From: Pedobacter sp. UBA5917
GTDB taxonomy: Bacteria > Bacteroidota > Bacteroidia > Sphingobacteriales > Sphingobacteriaceae
Direction: 5' to 3'
NCBI RefSeq assembly: GCF_002432345.1
Contig: NZ_DJDT01000134.1
Location: 1-13,146 of the forward strand
DNA length: 13,146 bases
Within the stretch, counting starts at the first letter, position 1. Each line of letters starts with the position of its first letter. This document shows positions 1-6,784 of the stretch, piece by piece. Both the position numbers and the translations under genes were made by a program. Under the pieces are notes generated by a model. It ran no database searches. It was not told where the DNA came from and worked only from the letters and a program-made list of their open reading frames with translations.

Positions 1-120
1 GCCTGTGTTTTTAGCTACAAAAAGGGTGAAGCCAGCTTTGCCATCAGAAAGCCCATGATAAACCTGGAAGGAAAAGAGTTGGGCATCGGTGTATCGCTGT
101 GGTTTGCCAAAAACGAGTAA
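1..120 (+). CDS. C-terminal end of an unrecognised protein (5' part outside the window)
   Basis: Frame 1 is open from the window edge to a TAA at 118-120 and gives 39 residues ending in GVSLWFAKNE. The alternation of short polar and hydrophobic stretches (SFAIRKPMI, LGIGVSLWFA) suggests beta strands, as in the last strands of a beta-sandwich or outer-membrane barrel, but no family is recognisable from so short a piece. A hairpin terminator begins 16 bp after the stop, which supports this being a genuine gene end. The function is unknown. Confidence 0.6.
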   Translation, partial: ACVFSYKKGEASFAIRKPMINLEGKELGIGVSLWFAKNE

Positions 121-135
121 AATACCGTTAAACAA

Positions 136-163
136 AAAAGCAATTCTTTTCAGAACTGCTTTT
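136..163 (+). terminator. hairpin terminator after the truncated first gene
   Basis: Arms 136-146 and 153-163 pair over 11 bp (AAAAGCA/TGCTTTT plus TTC/GAA) with a single A-C mismatch at 143/156 and a 6-nt loop. The right arm itself ends in four T, as is common in Bacteroidetes intrinsic terminators. It starts 16 bp after the stop codon at 120. Confidence 0.6.
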
Positions 164-253
164 AAAACTCGGGGTCAACCGCAGTCTTAAACCCTACTAC
201 GCGCATGGGGATACTAGGGAATTAACGCATAAGTGGAAATACCAATAAATTTG

Positions 254-293
254 ACTGAAAACAGCTATGCTTAAATGACTATTTACAGTTATT
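254..293 (+). promoter_or_regulatory. copy 1 of a 40-bp upstream promoter element
   Basis: This block matches 6745-6784 without gaps at 31 of 40 positions. The constant parts are CTGAAAACAGCTAT, AAATGAC and CAGTTATT, separated by variable 4-nt and 6-nt spacers. It contains two ACAGYTAT half-motifs, 24 bp apart start to start. In both copies the block runs into the -33 region of a promoter with the same 20-nt spacer to the -7 box, which is the position expected of an activator site. The binding protein is unknown; the LuxR-type regulator encoded beside copy 2 is one candidate (inference). Confidence 0.5.
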
Positions 294-322
294 TCAATAG
301 AGGATTGCTGTGCGTAATTTAG
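292..322 (+). promoter_or_regulatory. candidate promoter of the EthD gene
   Basis: TTT at 292-294, a 20-nt spacer, then TAATTTAG at 315-322. This is a one-mismatch form of the Bacteroidetes pattern TTTG-N20-TAnnTTTG. The spacing equals that of the promoter at 6783-6813, which lies under the second copy of the 40-bp element. A transcript starting near 330 would have a leader of about 70 nt before the ATG at 403. Confidence 0.4.
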
Positions 323-402
323 GGCGGGCAAGAACGCTAAACGATCAAAAAAAATATTGTTTAGACGCAACAGTTATCAGCAAACTTTAAATACCTTATA
401 AA

Positions 403-810
403 ATGAACAATAAAACAATTTTATTATTACTGATTTTCGGATTATCATTTACTACTTTGAAAGCGCAAAAGTCCGAAACCTTCACCCCGAAAAAGGGTAT
501 GTACAAAGTCACGGTTATGTATGCAAATGGACCGGATAAAAAATTCGACATGGAGTATTATAAACATACGCACATGCCGTTGATGGCAAAGATATTTGGC
601 AGTGGACTAAAACATCTTTCCATTGACAAAGGTCTGAAGAATGGAACACCTGGGCAACCTACTCCATTTTTAGCAATAGGTTACCTCTACTTTGAAAATT
701 TATCTGCTTATCAGGAAGTATTGGATAAAAATGCTGCTCAAATAAGGGCTGATTTTCCGAAATACACAAATATCACCCCTACGGTTCAAATTAGTGAAAT
801 TATTCAATAA
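403..810 (+). CDS. exported EthD-domain protein
   Basis: A 135-residue protein. Residues 1-22 form a signal peptide (hydrophobic LLLLIFGLSF, then LKAQ), so the product is probably exported to the periplasm. The rest is one EthD-type dimeric alpha/beta-barrel ferredoxin-like domain: a first strand with MYKVTVMYANG, then FDMEYYKHTHMPL (residues 48-60, with H55 and H57), matching the conserved pattern in which a strand is followed by a Tyr-x-x-x-His-x-P-L helix. EthD itself is needed for ethyl tert-butyl ether degradation in Rhodococcus, but most family members have no known reaction, so no substrate is assigned. The start is the first ATG, directly before the signal peptide. No SD sequence is evident. 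The gene stands alone between a promoter at 292-322 and a hairpin at 863-892. Confidence 0.85.
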   Translation: MNNKTILLLLIFGLSFTTLKAQKSETFTPKKGMYKVTVMYANGPDKKFDMEYYKHTHMPLMAKIFGSGLKHLSIDKGLKNGTPGQPTPFLAIGYLYFENLSAYQEVLDKNAAQIRADFPKYTNITPTVQISEIIQ

Positions 811-862
811 TTGTGTTGTAGGAATTCAGGATTATCCTGAGGACTGATAAAAAACAAAGCAA

Positions 863-892
863 TGAAACCTGAGTAGCTATATTCAGGTTTCA
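863..892 (+). terminator. strong hairpin downstream of the EthD gene
   Basis: TGAAACCTGAGTA (863-875) pairs with 880-892 over 13 bp with one G-T wobble, leaving a GCTA tetraloop. It lies 52 bp past the EthD stop. No T run follows on the + strand. On the minus strand a T-rich tract occurs a few bases beyond it. A smaller inverted repeat (TCAGG/CCTGA around ATTAT, 826-840) precedes it. It acts most likely as a terminator or 3' end stabiliser. Confidence 0.5.
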
Positions 893-1098
893 ATCTAAAG
901 TCCGAACAAAATCAAGTCAATCTCTATAAATCTGCGAGGTGTGGCATTCATCCAGTCGGATAAGCCCCCATATCGATTTAATATTATTTCCTGCAGACAT
1001 AATATAAACACAAGCGTTGAGATTATCCTGATAACAGTAAGAAAACATACGATATTATATTTACCGGCCTTCCCTTAACTTCTTAATTCAGAAATAAA

Positions 1099-1305
1099 AT
1101 GAATGAAAATAAAGATCGATCAATCATTGTAGAATCTAATTGTAATGGAAGGGCAGCAAAACTACTTGATTTTTTTGAGGTTAGAATCTCATACCTGCCA
1201 AGTTGTATAATCATCAAATATGAAAATGTGGATCAAGTTCCTGCAATCTGCAGGTTACTGGTGAGTTCCAATATTGACATAATCAGAATATCAGTCGATA
1301 ACTGA
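1099..1305 (+). CDS. small orphan protein resembling the C-terminal tail of ABC ATPases
   Basis: A 68-residue reading frame with an ATG start and no signal peptide or membrane helix. The pattern (SIIVES, AAKLLDFF, a strand SCIIIKYEN, then VDQVPAICRLLVSSNIDIIRISV) recalls the DUF4162-like domain found after the nucleotide-binding domain in many ABC exporter ATPases, which typically reads as a strand followed by 'ipallraLveagvdil.v'. No ATPase domain lies upstream: the same frame has stops at 961, 976 and 1084, and no Walker motifs are seen. It could be a free-standing domain protein, a remnant, or a chance likeness. No promoter or SD was identified, and the gene lies alone in AT-rich DNA. Confidence 0.45.
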   Translation: MNENKDRSIIVESNCNGRAAKLLDFFEVRISYLPSCIIIKYENVDQVPAICRLLVSSNIDIIRISVDN

Positions 1306-2107
1306 GCGGTAAAGTGCGCTCGGCATGTTCTCCTCCCATGCACTGAAAATCAAAGTAAGCACTATCTGTCTGCATCCTACTGAGTTGATATTCGAAAAAT
1401 TAAACCGAGGCTCGTAATTTGCGCTCAATCTTCTAACAATTAAAAGGATATAAACGATTTGGGTAAATACAGCTTAAAGGTTCAATGACCATTGATGATT
1501 TCAGTTGATATCGGGTTTTGAGCTTACCTTTCCGGTAATTTTCTGGTTTGAGCATCTGATTGAAAGTTGACGAAAGCAACCAGTCAAAACACGCTGAGAA
1601 GTATTTTTATATTCATATAATTTAGGTTTAAACAATTATTTTAAAAGATTTTTTTCGTAGTATGTTACTGGTGGACTTCTTTCCATCATTTTCAGTTATT
1701 TAGAATTAATAAACTTACCTAATCACTACGTGGGCTGATGTACAGAAGTTATCATTTTAGCACGCAGATAAGAATGGATAAAATTTAATCACACTCCGGA
1801 TTTTTTAGGTTCCTGCCCGCTACAATGTTCCTTACCAAATGCGGCAATTATCCTTACCGGTAAACTGGGTTGCGATTAGTTAAAAACTAGTCTGGGATGA
1901 ACGTTAGGTACTGCCAACATCTTCCAGCTGAATCAAAAAGCTGCGCATACGCAAAAAGGGAATTAATAAATTCTTTTAATGCGAGAAATTTAAAACTCAG
2001 GAAGATTCAAAAGCTAATGCCTGGCTTATAGCTTTCAGCAAATTATCTGAAACAACGTGGATTTTCGTAATGTTAGAGAAAAAAAAGAACCTGCTGTTGC
2101 GATAACT
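1306..2107. other. about 800 bp without a convincing gene
   Basis: AT-rich DNA (as low as a quarter G+C around 1621-1680) holding no recognisable RNA gene, repeat or mobile element. Two short open stretches look slightly protein-like. One is 57 codons on the minus strand (1606 to 1433), whose internal ATG at 1555 starts MLKPENYRKGK. The other is 41 codons on the + strand (1980-2105) containing SKANAWLIAFSKLSE and lacking a start codon. Neither matches a family I know, and both may be decayed coding sequence or chance. Confidence 0.5.
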
Positions 2108-2515
2108 TCATGTTTTGCATGCCCATTTCTGATGTATGCGGTAATAAAATATCGCGCCTAGATGATAGGCAATAACGTCCATAAAATCAGCACGGGTCTG
2201 AAATCCGGCAACGGGTAGGATTAGCTCATAAACAACCGAGACATAGGCGGCAATGATTAAAAGATAAAACAGGGGAATTCGCTTTAGTGGAGTATCGGGG
2301 CAAATGGTTTTATGGCATTCCAATGCGAAATGTGAAATGATTGGGATAAATACAAAGTCTGTGAGATGGTTGTTGAGAAAAGGAATGGGATGATGAATGC
2401 TCCTGGTGTATTGAACTAAACACCAGCAACCCCAATAGCTCACGAAGAAGCGGTCAGTGATTCTGCCGGCTAGTGAACAAAGGAGATGGACAAAAGTAAT
2501 GCACCAGTTGTACAA
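2108..2515 (-). CDS. small polytopic membrane protein (VanZ-like layout; resembles proteins auto-named 'magnesium citrate secondary transporter')
   Basis: The frame encodes up to 135 residues with three or four hydrophobic segments (FFVSYWGCWCLV, FVFIPIISHFAL, IPLFYLLIIAAYVSVVYELILP, DVIAYHLGAIFYY). The sequence LNNHLTDFVFIPI, then ELILP, then DVIAYHLGAIFYY matches a family of small Bacteroidetes membrane proteins whose members typically read 'YLDDLL.lP', 'FE.lLP' and 'aD..DV.aY..GA..fY'. Some carry the automatic name magnesium citrate secondary transporter, without experimental support known to me. The start is a problem: there is no ATG in the N-terminal part. The frame opens at TTG 2515, inside the upstream gene, which it overlaps by 46 nt; a GTG occurs further in. 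The gene may be coupled to, or frameshifted from, its neighbour. It is third in a group headed by tetR. Confidence 0.6.
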   Translation of the reverse strand: MYNWCITFVHLLCSLAGRITDRFFVSYWGCWCLVQYTRSIHHPIPFLNNHLTDFVFIPIISHFALECHKTICPDTPLKRIPLFYLLIIAAYVSVVYELILPVAGFQTRADFMDVIAYHLGAIFYYRIHQKWACKT

Positions 2516-2655
2516 ACCAACAAGATTAAAAATAAATTAAACAGGACTTTTTTCCTCAACTTTGTTGCCTTGGAATCATTGGGATCGCTCGGCGTGATTG
2601 TTTCTTTGAGGTATTCTATATTGCGTTTGTACCAACTGCCGTGATTTTCTTTCAT
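2470..2655 (-). CDS. small single-pass membrane protein of unknown function
   Basis: A 61-residue frame with an ATG at 2655. It has a charged N-terminal half (KRNIEYLKETI, then DPNDSKATKLRKK) followed by one strongly hydrophobic segment (LFNLFLILLVCTTGALLLSI), giving a probable N-in anchor with almost nothing beyond the membrane. I do not recognise the family. The ATG lies 88 bp after the tetR stop on the same strand, and the gene's 3' end overlaps the next gene in the -1 frame. It could be an independent small protein. Alternatively, it could be the N-terminal part of a longer membrane protein split by a frameshift in 2470-2515; no classical slippery heptamer is visible there. Confidence 0.5.
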   Translation of the reverse strand: MKENHGSWYKRNIEYLKETITPSDPNDSKATKLRKKVLFNLFLILLVCTTGALLLSISFVH

Positions 2656-2743
2656 TTTTTCTTATTTATTAATTATTGTATTTAGTATGATGGTGTTTGA
2701 AGTCGTTCAACCCCGTAAACAAAAGTGGACGAATGAGGAGCTG

Positions 2744-3337
2744 TTACATGTTTTTTTGATTTAAAAAAGCATAGATAACACTGTTAAATTTGTAGCAAAA
2801 GTCTTGCTTCGCCTGTTCCTGCCCAAGTTCATCCGTAATTTCATTGAATGAAAAATAGAAATCCGAAACTAAAAACATGGTTGCTATCAGGTTTTCCCAT
2901 TCTTCATCAGACACCTGTGCTTTTAATGTTCCTGAGAACACCAAACTGTCAAATACCCCTTTAATCTGAGCAGCCCGGTCCAAGCGAAGCTTTCGGTGCT
3001 GCGCTTTGATTTTAGGTATTCGCCTGAAAATTTCTATGATGTTAATAAAGACAAAGCGGTAACGGTACATCAGATCGAATATTGATACCGAAAATTCATT
3101 CAGGGGACGTAATTTTGCTGAGGACTTATCTGCCCATCCTTCGACCAGAATATCAAATTCTGATACCATTTTGTTGTAGAGCGCTTCCACAATATCTTCA
3201 GTATGCTTGAAATAATAATGCAAATTACCCGCGCTGATATTCATTTCGAGGGCAATATGTCTACTGGTATTGTGGTTGATTCCAGTTTGGTTATATAATT
3301 TCAAAGCGGTATCAAGTATTCTCTCTCTGGTTTGCAT
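2744..3337 (-). CDS. TetR/AcrR-family transcriptional regulator
   Basis: A 197-residue protein of normal TetR length. The N-terminal DNA-binding domain spans about residues 4-50: RERILDTALKLYNQTGI, then the helix-turn-helix NTSRHIALEMNISAGNLHYYF, then HTEDIVEALY, the classic TetR layout with the recognition helix around SAGNLHYYF. The remainder is an all-helical ligand/dimer domain with aromatic-rich stretches (YRYRFVFINIIEIFRRIP, MFLVSDFYFSFNE) whose ligand cannot be predicted. The ATG at 3337 directly precedes the HTH domain. A perfect 30-bp palindrome overlies the -7 box of its own promoter, so autorepression is very likely. Downstream on the same strand are two small membrane protein genes, its most probable regulated cargo. 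Confidence 0.9.
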   Translation of the reverse strand: MQTRERILDTALKLYNQTGINHNTSRHIALEMNISAGNLHYYFKHTEDIVEALYNKMVSEFDILVEGWADKSSAKLRPLNEFSVSIFDLMYRYRFVFINIIEIFRRIPKIKAQHRKLRLDRAAQIKGVFDSLVFSGTLKAQVSDEEWENLIATMFLVSDFYFSFNEITDELGQEQAKQDFCYKFNSVIYAFLNQKNM

Positions 3338-3360
3338 CTTTCGCTATTAAGTTCAGCAGC

Positions 3361-3390
3361 GCAAAATTAGAACAAATGTTCTAATTTTGC
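3361..3390. promoter_or_regulatory. perfect 30-bp palindromic operator (probable TetR site)
   Basis: GCAAAATTAGAACA (3361-3374) and TGTTCTAATTTTGC (3377-3390) are exact reverse complements around a central AA. It is centred 38 bp upstream of the tetR start and covers the whole region between the -33 and -7 boxes of the tetR promoter. Dyads with an AGAACA...TGTTCT core are typical of TetR-family operators. Assignment to the adjacent regulator rests on position and symmetry. Confidence 0.8.
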
Positions 3391-3393
3391 AAA
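3362..3393 (-). promoter_or_regulatory. promoter of the tetR gene
   Basis: On the minus strand TTTG (3393-3390), a 20-nt spacer, then TAATTTTG (3369-3362): an exact match to the Bacteroidetes promoter consensus TTTG-N20-TAnnTTTG. Transcription would begin near 3355, giving a leader of roughly 20 nt before the ATG at 3337. The -7 box lies inside one arm of the palindrome, so a bound repressor would block initiation. Confidence 0.7.
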
Positions 3394-3598
3394 TTTCAAT
3401 CATCCTTTTCACTCTTGCCAGGTCTTTTCCCTGATAGCTGAAGTTGAAGGAACCAACTTAAAAGGATCAAGGATATAAACATTATACGTGTTATAGCCTG
3501 TATTGAAGATGATTCAGCTGGAGATAAGTTTTGACTGGTAGCCTAAATCCTATGGTGAAAAAGTACGTTGATATATAATGAAATATAAACCAATAGAT

Positions 3599-4022
3599 AT
3601 GGGTTTCACAAAAAAATTTAACAGGCATACTCCTTCTCAGCATTAGTCTGTTTGGTTGTGATAAAAATGCTCAAACAGATTGCCATGATGTTATATGTAC
3701 AGAAAATTTTGCTTCCATCCAACTTCAGTTTGTGAATAAAAGCGAAACTCCCATGCAGGTGGAAAATTTTGAAGTTTTTAATATGAAAAGCAAAGTAACT
3801 ATTCAACCAAACCTTCCCGCTCCGCGCTTGCCTATAGGTAGCTTTATTGTCGTTAACGATAATAGCATCGGAAGGGTATTCATAAGCGGCGATACCCTTC
3901 AGGTCTCTGCAAAAAATCCAGCAAATAGACAAATAATTAAGGCGGCAATTAAAGTCAAAGGAGGCACTTTCAGCTCTCATATTGAGAAAATAAGTGTCCC
4001 TGATAAAGCCATCATAAACTAA
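3599..4022 (+). CDS. lipoprotein of unknown function with an apparent start-proximal frameshift
   Basis: The frame ending at TAA 4020-4022 is open back to 3597 and reads NLTGILLLSISLFGC followed by DKNAQTDCHDVICTENF. This is a clear lipoprotein signal with lipobox LFGC (Cys codon 3657-3659) and a mature part of about 121 residues. The only ATG in the right place (3599) is one base out of phase: the run of seven A at 3610-3616 separates MGFTKK from the lipoprotein frame, and six A would give an intact MGFTKNLTGILLL start. The mature part begins with a Cys-His-Asp...Cys-Thr-Glu-Asn-Phe pattern that I associate with a family of small Bacteroidetes lipoproteins, followed by beta-rich sequence. 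A shorter GTG start at 3732 would lose the signal. The cause could be sequencing error, phase variation, slippage or a broken gene. Confidence 0.6.
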
Positions 4023-4073
4023 CCGCCAGTTTAGTCAACTAAATTTCAGCGATGGATAGGCATCCAAAAGGAC

Positions 4074-4709
4074 TTATATTAGCTGTCGAAGGGCCGCGAT
4101 ATTGATGAGCTCAGCTACATTTTTTGCCTTGAGTTTGTGCAGCAAGTTTTTTCTGTGATTCTCGACAGTAAATTTACTTAGGAAAAGTAGTTCTGCGATG
4201 GCTAAAGTATTCAGTCCTTCAGCAATCAGGTTTAAAATTTCGCGCTCCCGAACCGTGAGCTTTATGATTTCTTTGTTTTCTGAAAGGCCTGGCTTTGAAA
4301 TAATCTCGTTAATTGCACGGCTAAAGGCAATCTGGCCGTTTAGCGCGGCATTTATACAATTTATGATTTCTTCGATGGAAGCATCTTTAAGTATGTATCC
4401 ATTAGCCCCATTAGACAGCATTTTCATTATCGCACTTCGTTCTTTGTGGTTGCTAAATATCAATACGACTGTTTCCGGAGCCATATCCTTTATTTCCTTG
4501 CAAATGTCTATGCCACTGCCATCAGGAAGAATGATATCCAGAAGCACAATATTTACAGGATTCGATTTCAAAAAATCAGTAAAGGCTTTTCCACTGGTGA
4601 ATCCGCCAATAACTTCAAATGTTGCTGTTTTATTAAGCAACCTGGTGAGCCCCTCAAGCACAATTGGGTGATCATCAACGATGGCAATGGTGGTTTTAAT
4701 TGCTGACAT
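4074..4709 (-). CDS. NarL/FixJ-type response regulator (receiver plus LuxR HTH)
   Basis: 211 residues. The receiver domain covers about 7-125: acidic pair D12-D13 in IVDDHP, phospho-acceptor D58 in LLDIILPDGSG, the switch Ser S86 and the conserved K108 in YILKDA, so it looks fully functional. A LuxR/GerE helix-turn-helix follows (LTVREREILNLIAEGLNTLAIAE, then FTVENHRKNLLHKL), the usual DNA-binding output. The ATG at 4709 lies inside the end of the kinase gene and overlaps it by 14 nt, so the two are almost certainly co-translated and form one two-component pair. No gene follows it on this strand. Likely targets include the divergent secreted-protein group beside the kinase (inference). Confidence 0.93.
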   Translation of the reverse strand: MSAIKTTIAIVDDHPIVLEGLTRLLNKTATFEVIGGFTSGKAFTDFLKSNPVNIVLLDIILPDGSGIDICKEIKDMAPETVVLIFSNHKERSAIMKMLSNGANGYILKDASIEEIINCINAALNGQIAFSRAINEIISKPGLSENKEIIKLTVREREILNLIAEGLNTLAIAELLFLSKFTVENHRKNLLHKLKAKNVAELINIAALRQLI

Positions 4710-6675
4710 GTAATTCGATATTCATTGAGGTCCCCTGATTATTATTTTGTGGCAAAATCTCCATGCTACCTTTAAGGTAGGCTACCCGGCTTTTAATATT
4801 ACTTAAACCTACACCTTTTGCCTTGGCATGCGCATCGAATCCTCTGCCATCATCCTCTATGGTGATGTAAAATCTGTCATTTTCCTGCGAGCATTGCAGC
4901 AACAGGCTTTTCGCACCCGCATGTTTAGTAACGTTGGTCATCGCTTCCTGCACAATTCTGTAAATATGGAGTTTTTCTTCGGTCTTTAAGGCGTCACTGA
5001 TGCCGAATGACTGAAATTCAACGATAAAATTATCCGAACTTAGCGATTCGCACAAATCCCTTAGTGAAGCTTCCAGCCCCAATTTGAAAAGCATTTCAGG
5101 CATCATATTGTAGGCTATTCTTCTAAGCTCGCTCATCGTATCGGATAATTGCAATAAAACCCTTTGTAGTTCCGGATCCGGATTAGCTGACTCTTGCAGG
5201 TAATTAGAAAGATTTAACCTGGACATGGCCAGCATTGCGCCAAGGCCGTCGTGAAGATCTTTGGCTACCCTATTTTGCTCGGCTTCCTTTGCCCTGAGCA
5301 TGACCTCGACAAGTTTAGTCTGCTGCTGTCGGTCAAAAACTTCCAGTTCCTGCTTATGGATAAGCTCTTTCTGCAGGGCGATCCGTTTGCTGTTGCGGTA
5401 AAACAACCAGCCCAGTAGCGCCAGTAGAAAAAGAAATACACTAACAGACAATAATAACCAGTTTAATAGTATGGTATTTTTTGCCGTTAATTTGTTCTGC
5501 TGGATTTCTGCAGAGAGCGCTATATTCTTTTTTTTATTTTCTTCGGTACGGTATTGAACTTCTAATTGATTAGCGCTTTGTTTTAATTTTTTGTTGTTCA
5601 AACTGTCATTCAGCGCGGTATATAACCTTAGCCACCTGTATGCTTCCTCAGGCTGGTTTGTGTTTTCATAGCTTTTTGCCAATCCCTCATACACCAGCAA
5701 TTTATTCAAGTCCCAGGTCATGAATACCTTATTATCTTTAAGTAATAATGCTACCTGTTGAGCCTGTCTATATTGCTTTTTTCCCAGGAGGGCATAGAAC
5801 TGCTGTAGCTGCAACCGCATTTGAGCGTAGCGGCCTTCATGGCGTCTGCTTAAAATTAAGCCTTTTTTACTTGCGGAGAATGCTGCCTCGAAATTTTGTC
5901 CGATATTAAGGCGGAAAGCTTCGGTAGCATAATAATCCAGCCACAGAACATTGTCTGAATACGGAAGCAAAAGCTTTCTCATCTCTATTAAGTTGAATTT
6001 AGCCGAATCTGGAACTCCCTGGGCAATATTATTCTCAGCCAAAAACTGGTAAGCCATAACAAGATGGGGTGTATGCTTTTTTTGCTTTAGTGTCCCAATT
6101 GCTATATCCAAATAACGGCGTTCCTGGTCCAATGCATTCAGGTTTTTAAAGCCTGCGGAAACCAGCAGATAATTTCGGCCAAGTAGGTTTTCATCTTTAG
6201 AAAGCCTGGCTAAAGGAATTGCCTTTTGAAGCAATAAGGAAATGGACTCCTTCTGGTTATTCTCCTTTTGCTTTATCAAAGCGATTCGGTGCCAGCACAT
6301 CGCCCGGTATTTGTAGGATTGAGGCGTATTCAGCTTTTTCAGGCCAGCTTCTGATTCCATAAATTTTGAAACTGCTTGTATAGGTTGCTTATCTGAAATT
6401 AACAGCGCTGAGTAATATTTCGAAACGGCCAACAAAAAGGGGGCATTGATGCTATGTTTGATTCCATCATTCAGATAGCGTTGCGCGGTTTGAGGGTTAC
6501 TGTTAACATAGTATTCAGCGAGGAAAAATCGGGTGATTGCCTGCTCATCGGAACTTGCCTTTCGCAACAATTGCTTTTTCAGGCTATCTGCATATGCAGG
6601 TCCATCTAGCGGAACCTGGGCAGCAGCAAAAAAAAACGCAAACAAACAGGTTATCAAGAGAATACTGCATCTCAT
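4696..6675 (-). CDS. TPR-containing sensor histidine kinase (HisKA_3/NarX type)
   Basis: 659 residues from the ATG at 6675. I prefer this start because it opens directly with a signal peptide (MRCSILLITCLFAFFFAAAQ); a GTG at 6720 would only prepend 15 charged residues. Residues about 25-390 are helical, TPR-like repeats (for example EEAYRWLRLYTALNDSLNNKK), expected outside the membrane. One transmembrane helix lies at about 403-425, then a basic coiled stretch. Next come the HisKA_3 dimerisation domain with the phospho-acceptor H475 in KDLHDGLG and an HATPase_c domain with N-box NVTKH (N581), G1 box DDGRGFD (D608) and GVGLSNI. All catalytic motifs are intact. The signal sensed is unknown. It is divergent from the lipoprotein group at 6855 and overlaps its regulator gene by 14 nt. 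Confidence 0.92.
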   Translation of the reverse strand: MRCSILLITCLFAFFFAAAQVPLDGPAYADSLKKQLLRKASSDEQAITRFFLAEYYVNSNPQTAQRYLNDGIKHSINAPFLLAVSKYYSALLISDKQPIQAVSKFMESEAGLKKLNTPQSYKYRAMCWHRIALIKQKENNQKESISLLLQKAIPLARLSKDENLLGRNYLLVSAGFKNLNALDQERRYLDIAIGTLKQKKHTPHLVMAYQFLAENNIAQGVPDSAKFNLIEMRKLLLPYSDNVLWLDYYATEAFRLNIGQNFEAAFSASKKGLILSRRHEGRYAQMRLQLQQFYALLGKKQYRQAQQVALLLKDNKVFMTWDLNKLLVYEGLAKSYENTNQPEEAYRWLRLYTALNDSLNNKKLKQSANQLEVQYRTEENKKKNIALSAEIQQNKLTAKNTILLNWLLLSVSVFLFLLALLGWLFYRNSKRIALQKELIHKQELEVFDRQQQTKLVEVMLRAKEAEQNRVAKDLHDGLGAMLAMSRLNLSNYLQESANPDPELQRVLLQLSDTMSELRRIAYNMMPEMLFKLGLEASLRDLCESLSSDNFIVEFQSFGISDALKTEEKLHIYRIVQEAMTNVTKHAGAKSLLLQCSQENDRFYITIEDDGRGFDAHAKAKGVGLSNIKSRVAYLKGSMEILPQNNNQGTSMNIELHVSN

Positions 6676-6744
6676 ACTATCATTACCATCATCCCGGCAA
6701 AATTTGGGATAATCCGGCACATTATAAAATAAATATAAAAAATA

Positions 6745-6784
6745 GCTGAAAACAGCTATATCAAAATGACCTGTTGCAGTTATT
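6745..6784 (+). promoter_or_regulatory. copy 2 of the 40-bp upstream promoter element
   Basis: Ungapped match to 254-293 (31 of 40). This copy contains a perfect AGCTG-AAAA-CAGCT dyad (6744-6757). It lies in the divergent space between the histidine kinase and the lipoprotein group and ends exactly where the -33 box of the + strand promoter begins. That is the arrangement of an activator-dependent promoter. It lies 70 bp upstream of the kinase start and could also affect kinase expression. Confidence 0.55.

Noticed and set aside
261..292. ACAGCTAT/ACAGTTAT direct repeats as a LytTR-type binding site
   Set aside because: The half-sites fit the LytTR consensus only partly, the 24-bp period is off, and no LytTR regulator is encoded here.
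1322..1346. GCATG...CATGC inverted repeat after the 68-residue gene as a terminator
   Set aside because: Only 5 bp of stem with a 9-nt loop and no T run.
3618..3980. Minus-strand frame of 120 codons opposite the lipoprotein
   Set aside because: The + strand frame carries a lipobox and a Cys-rich mature start; the minus frame is of random composition.
4198..4706. Plus-strand open frames opposite the response regulator
   Set aside because: They run antisense through a complete receiver/LuxR protein and show no domain, signal or promoter of their own.
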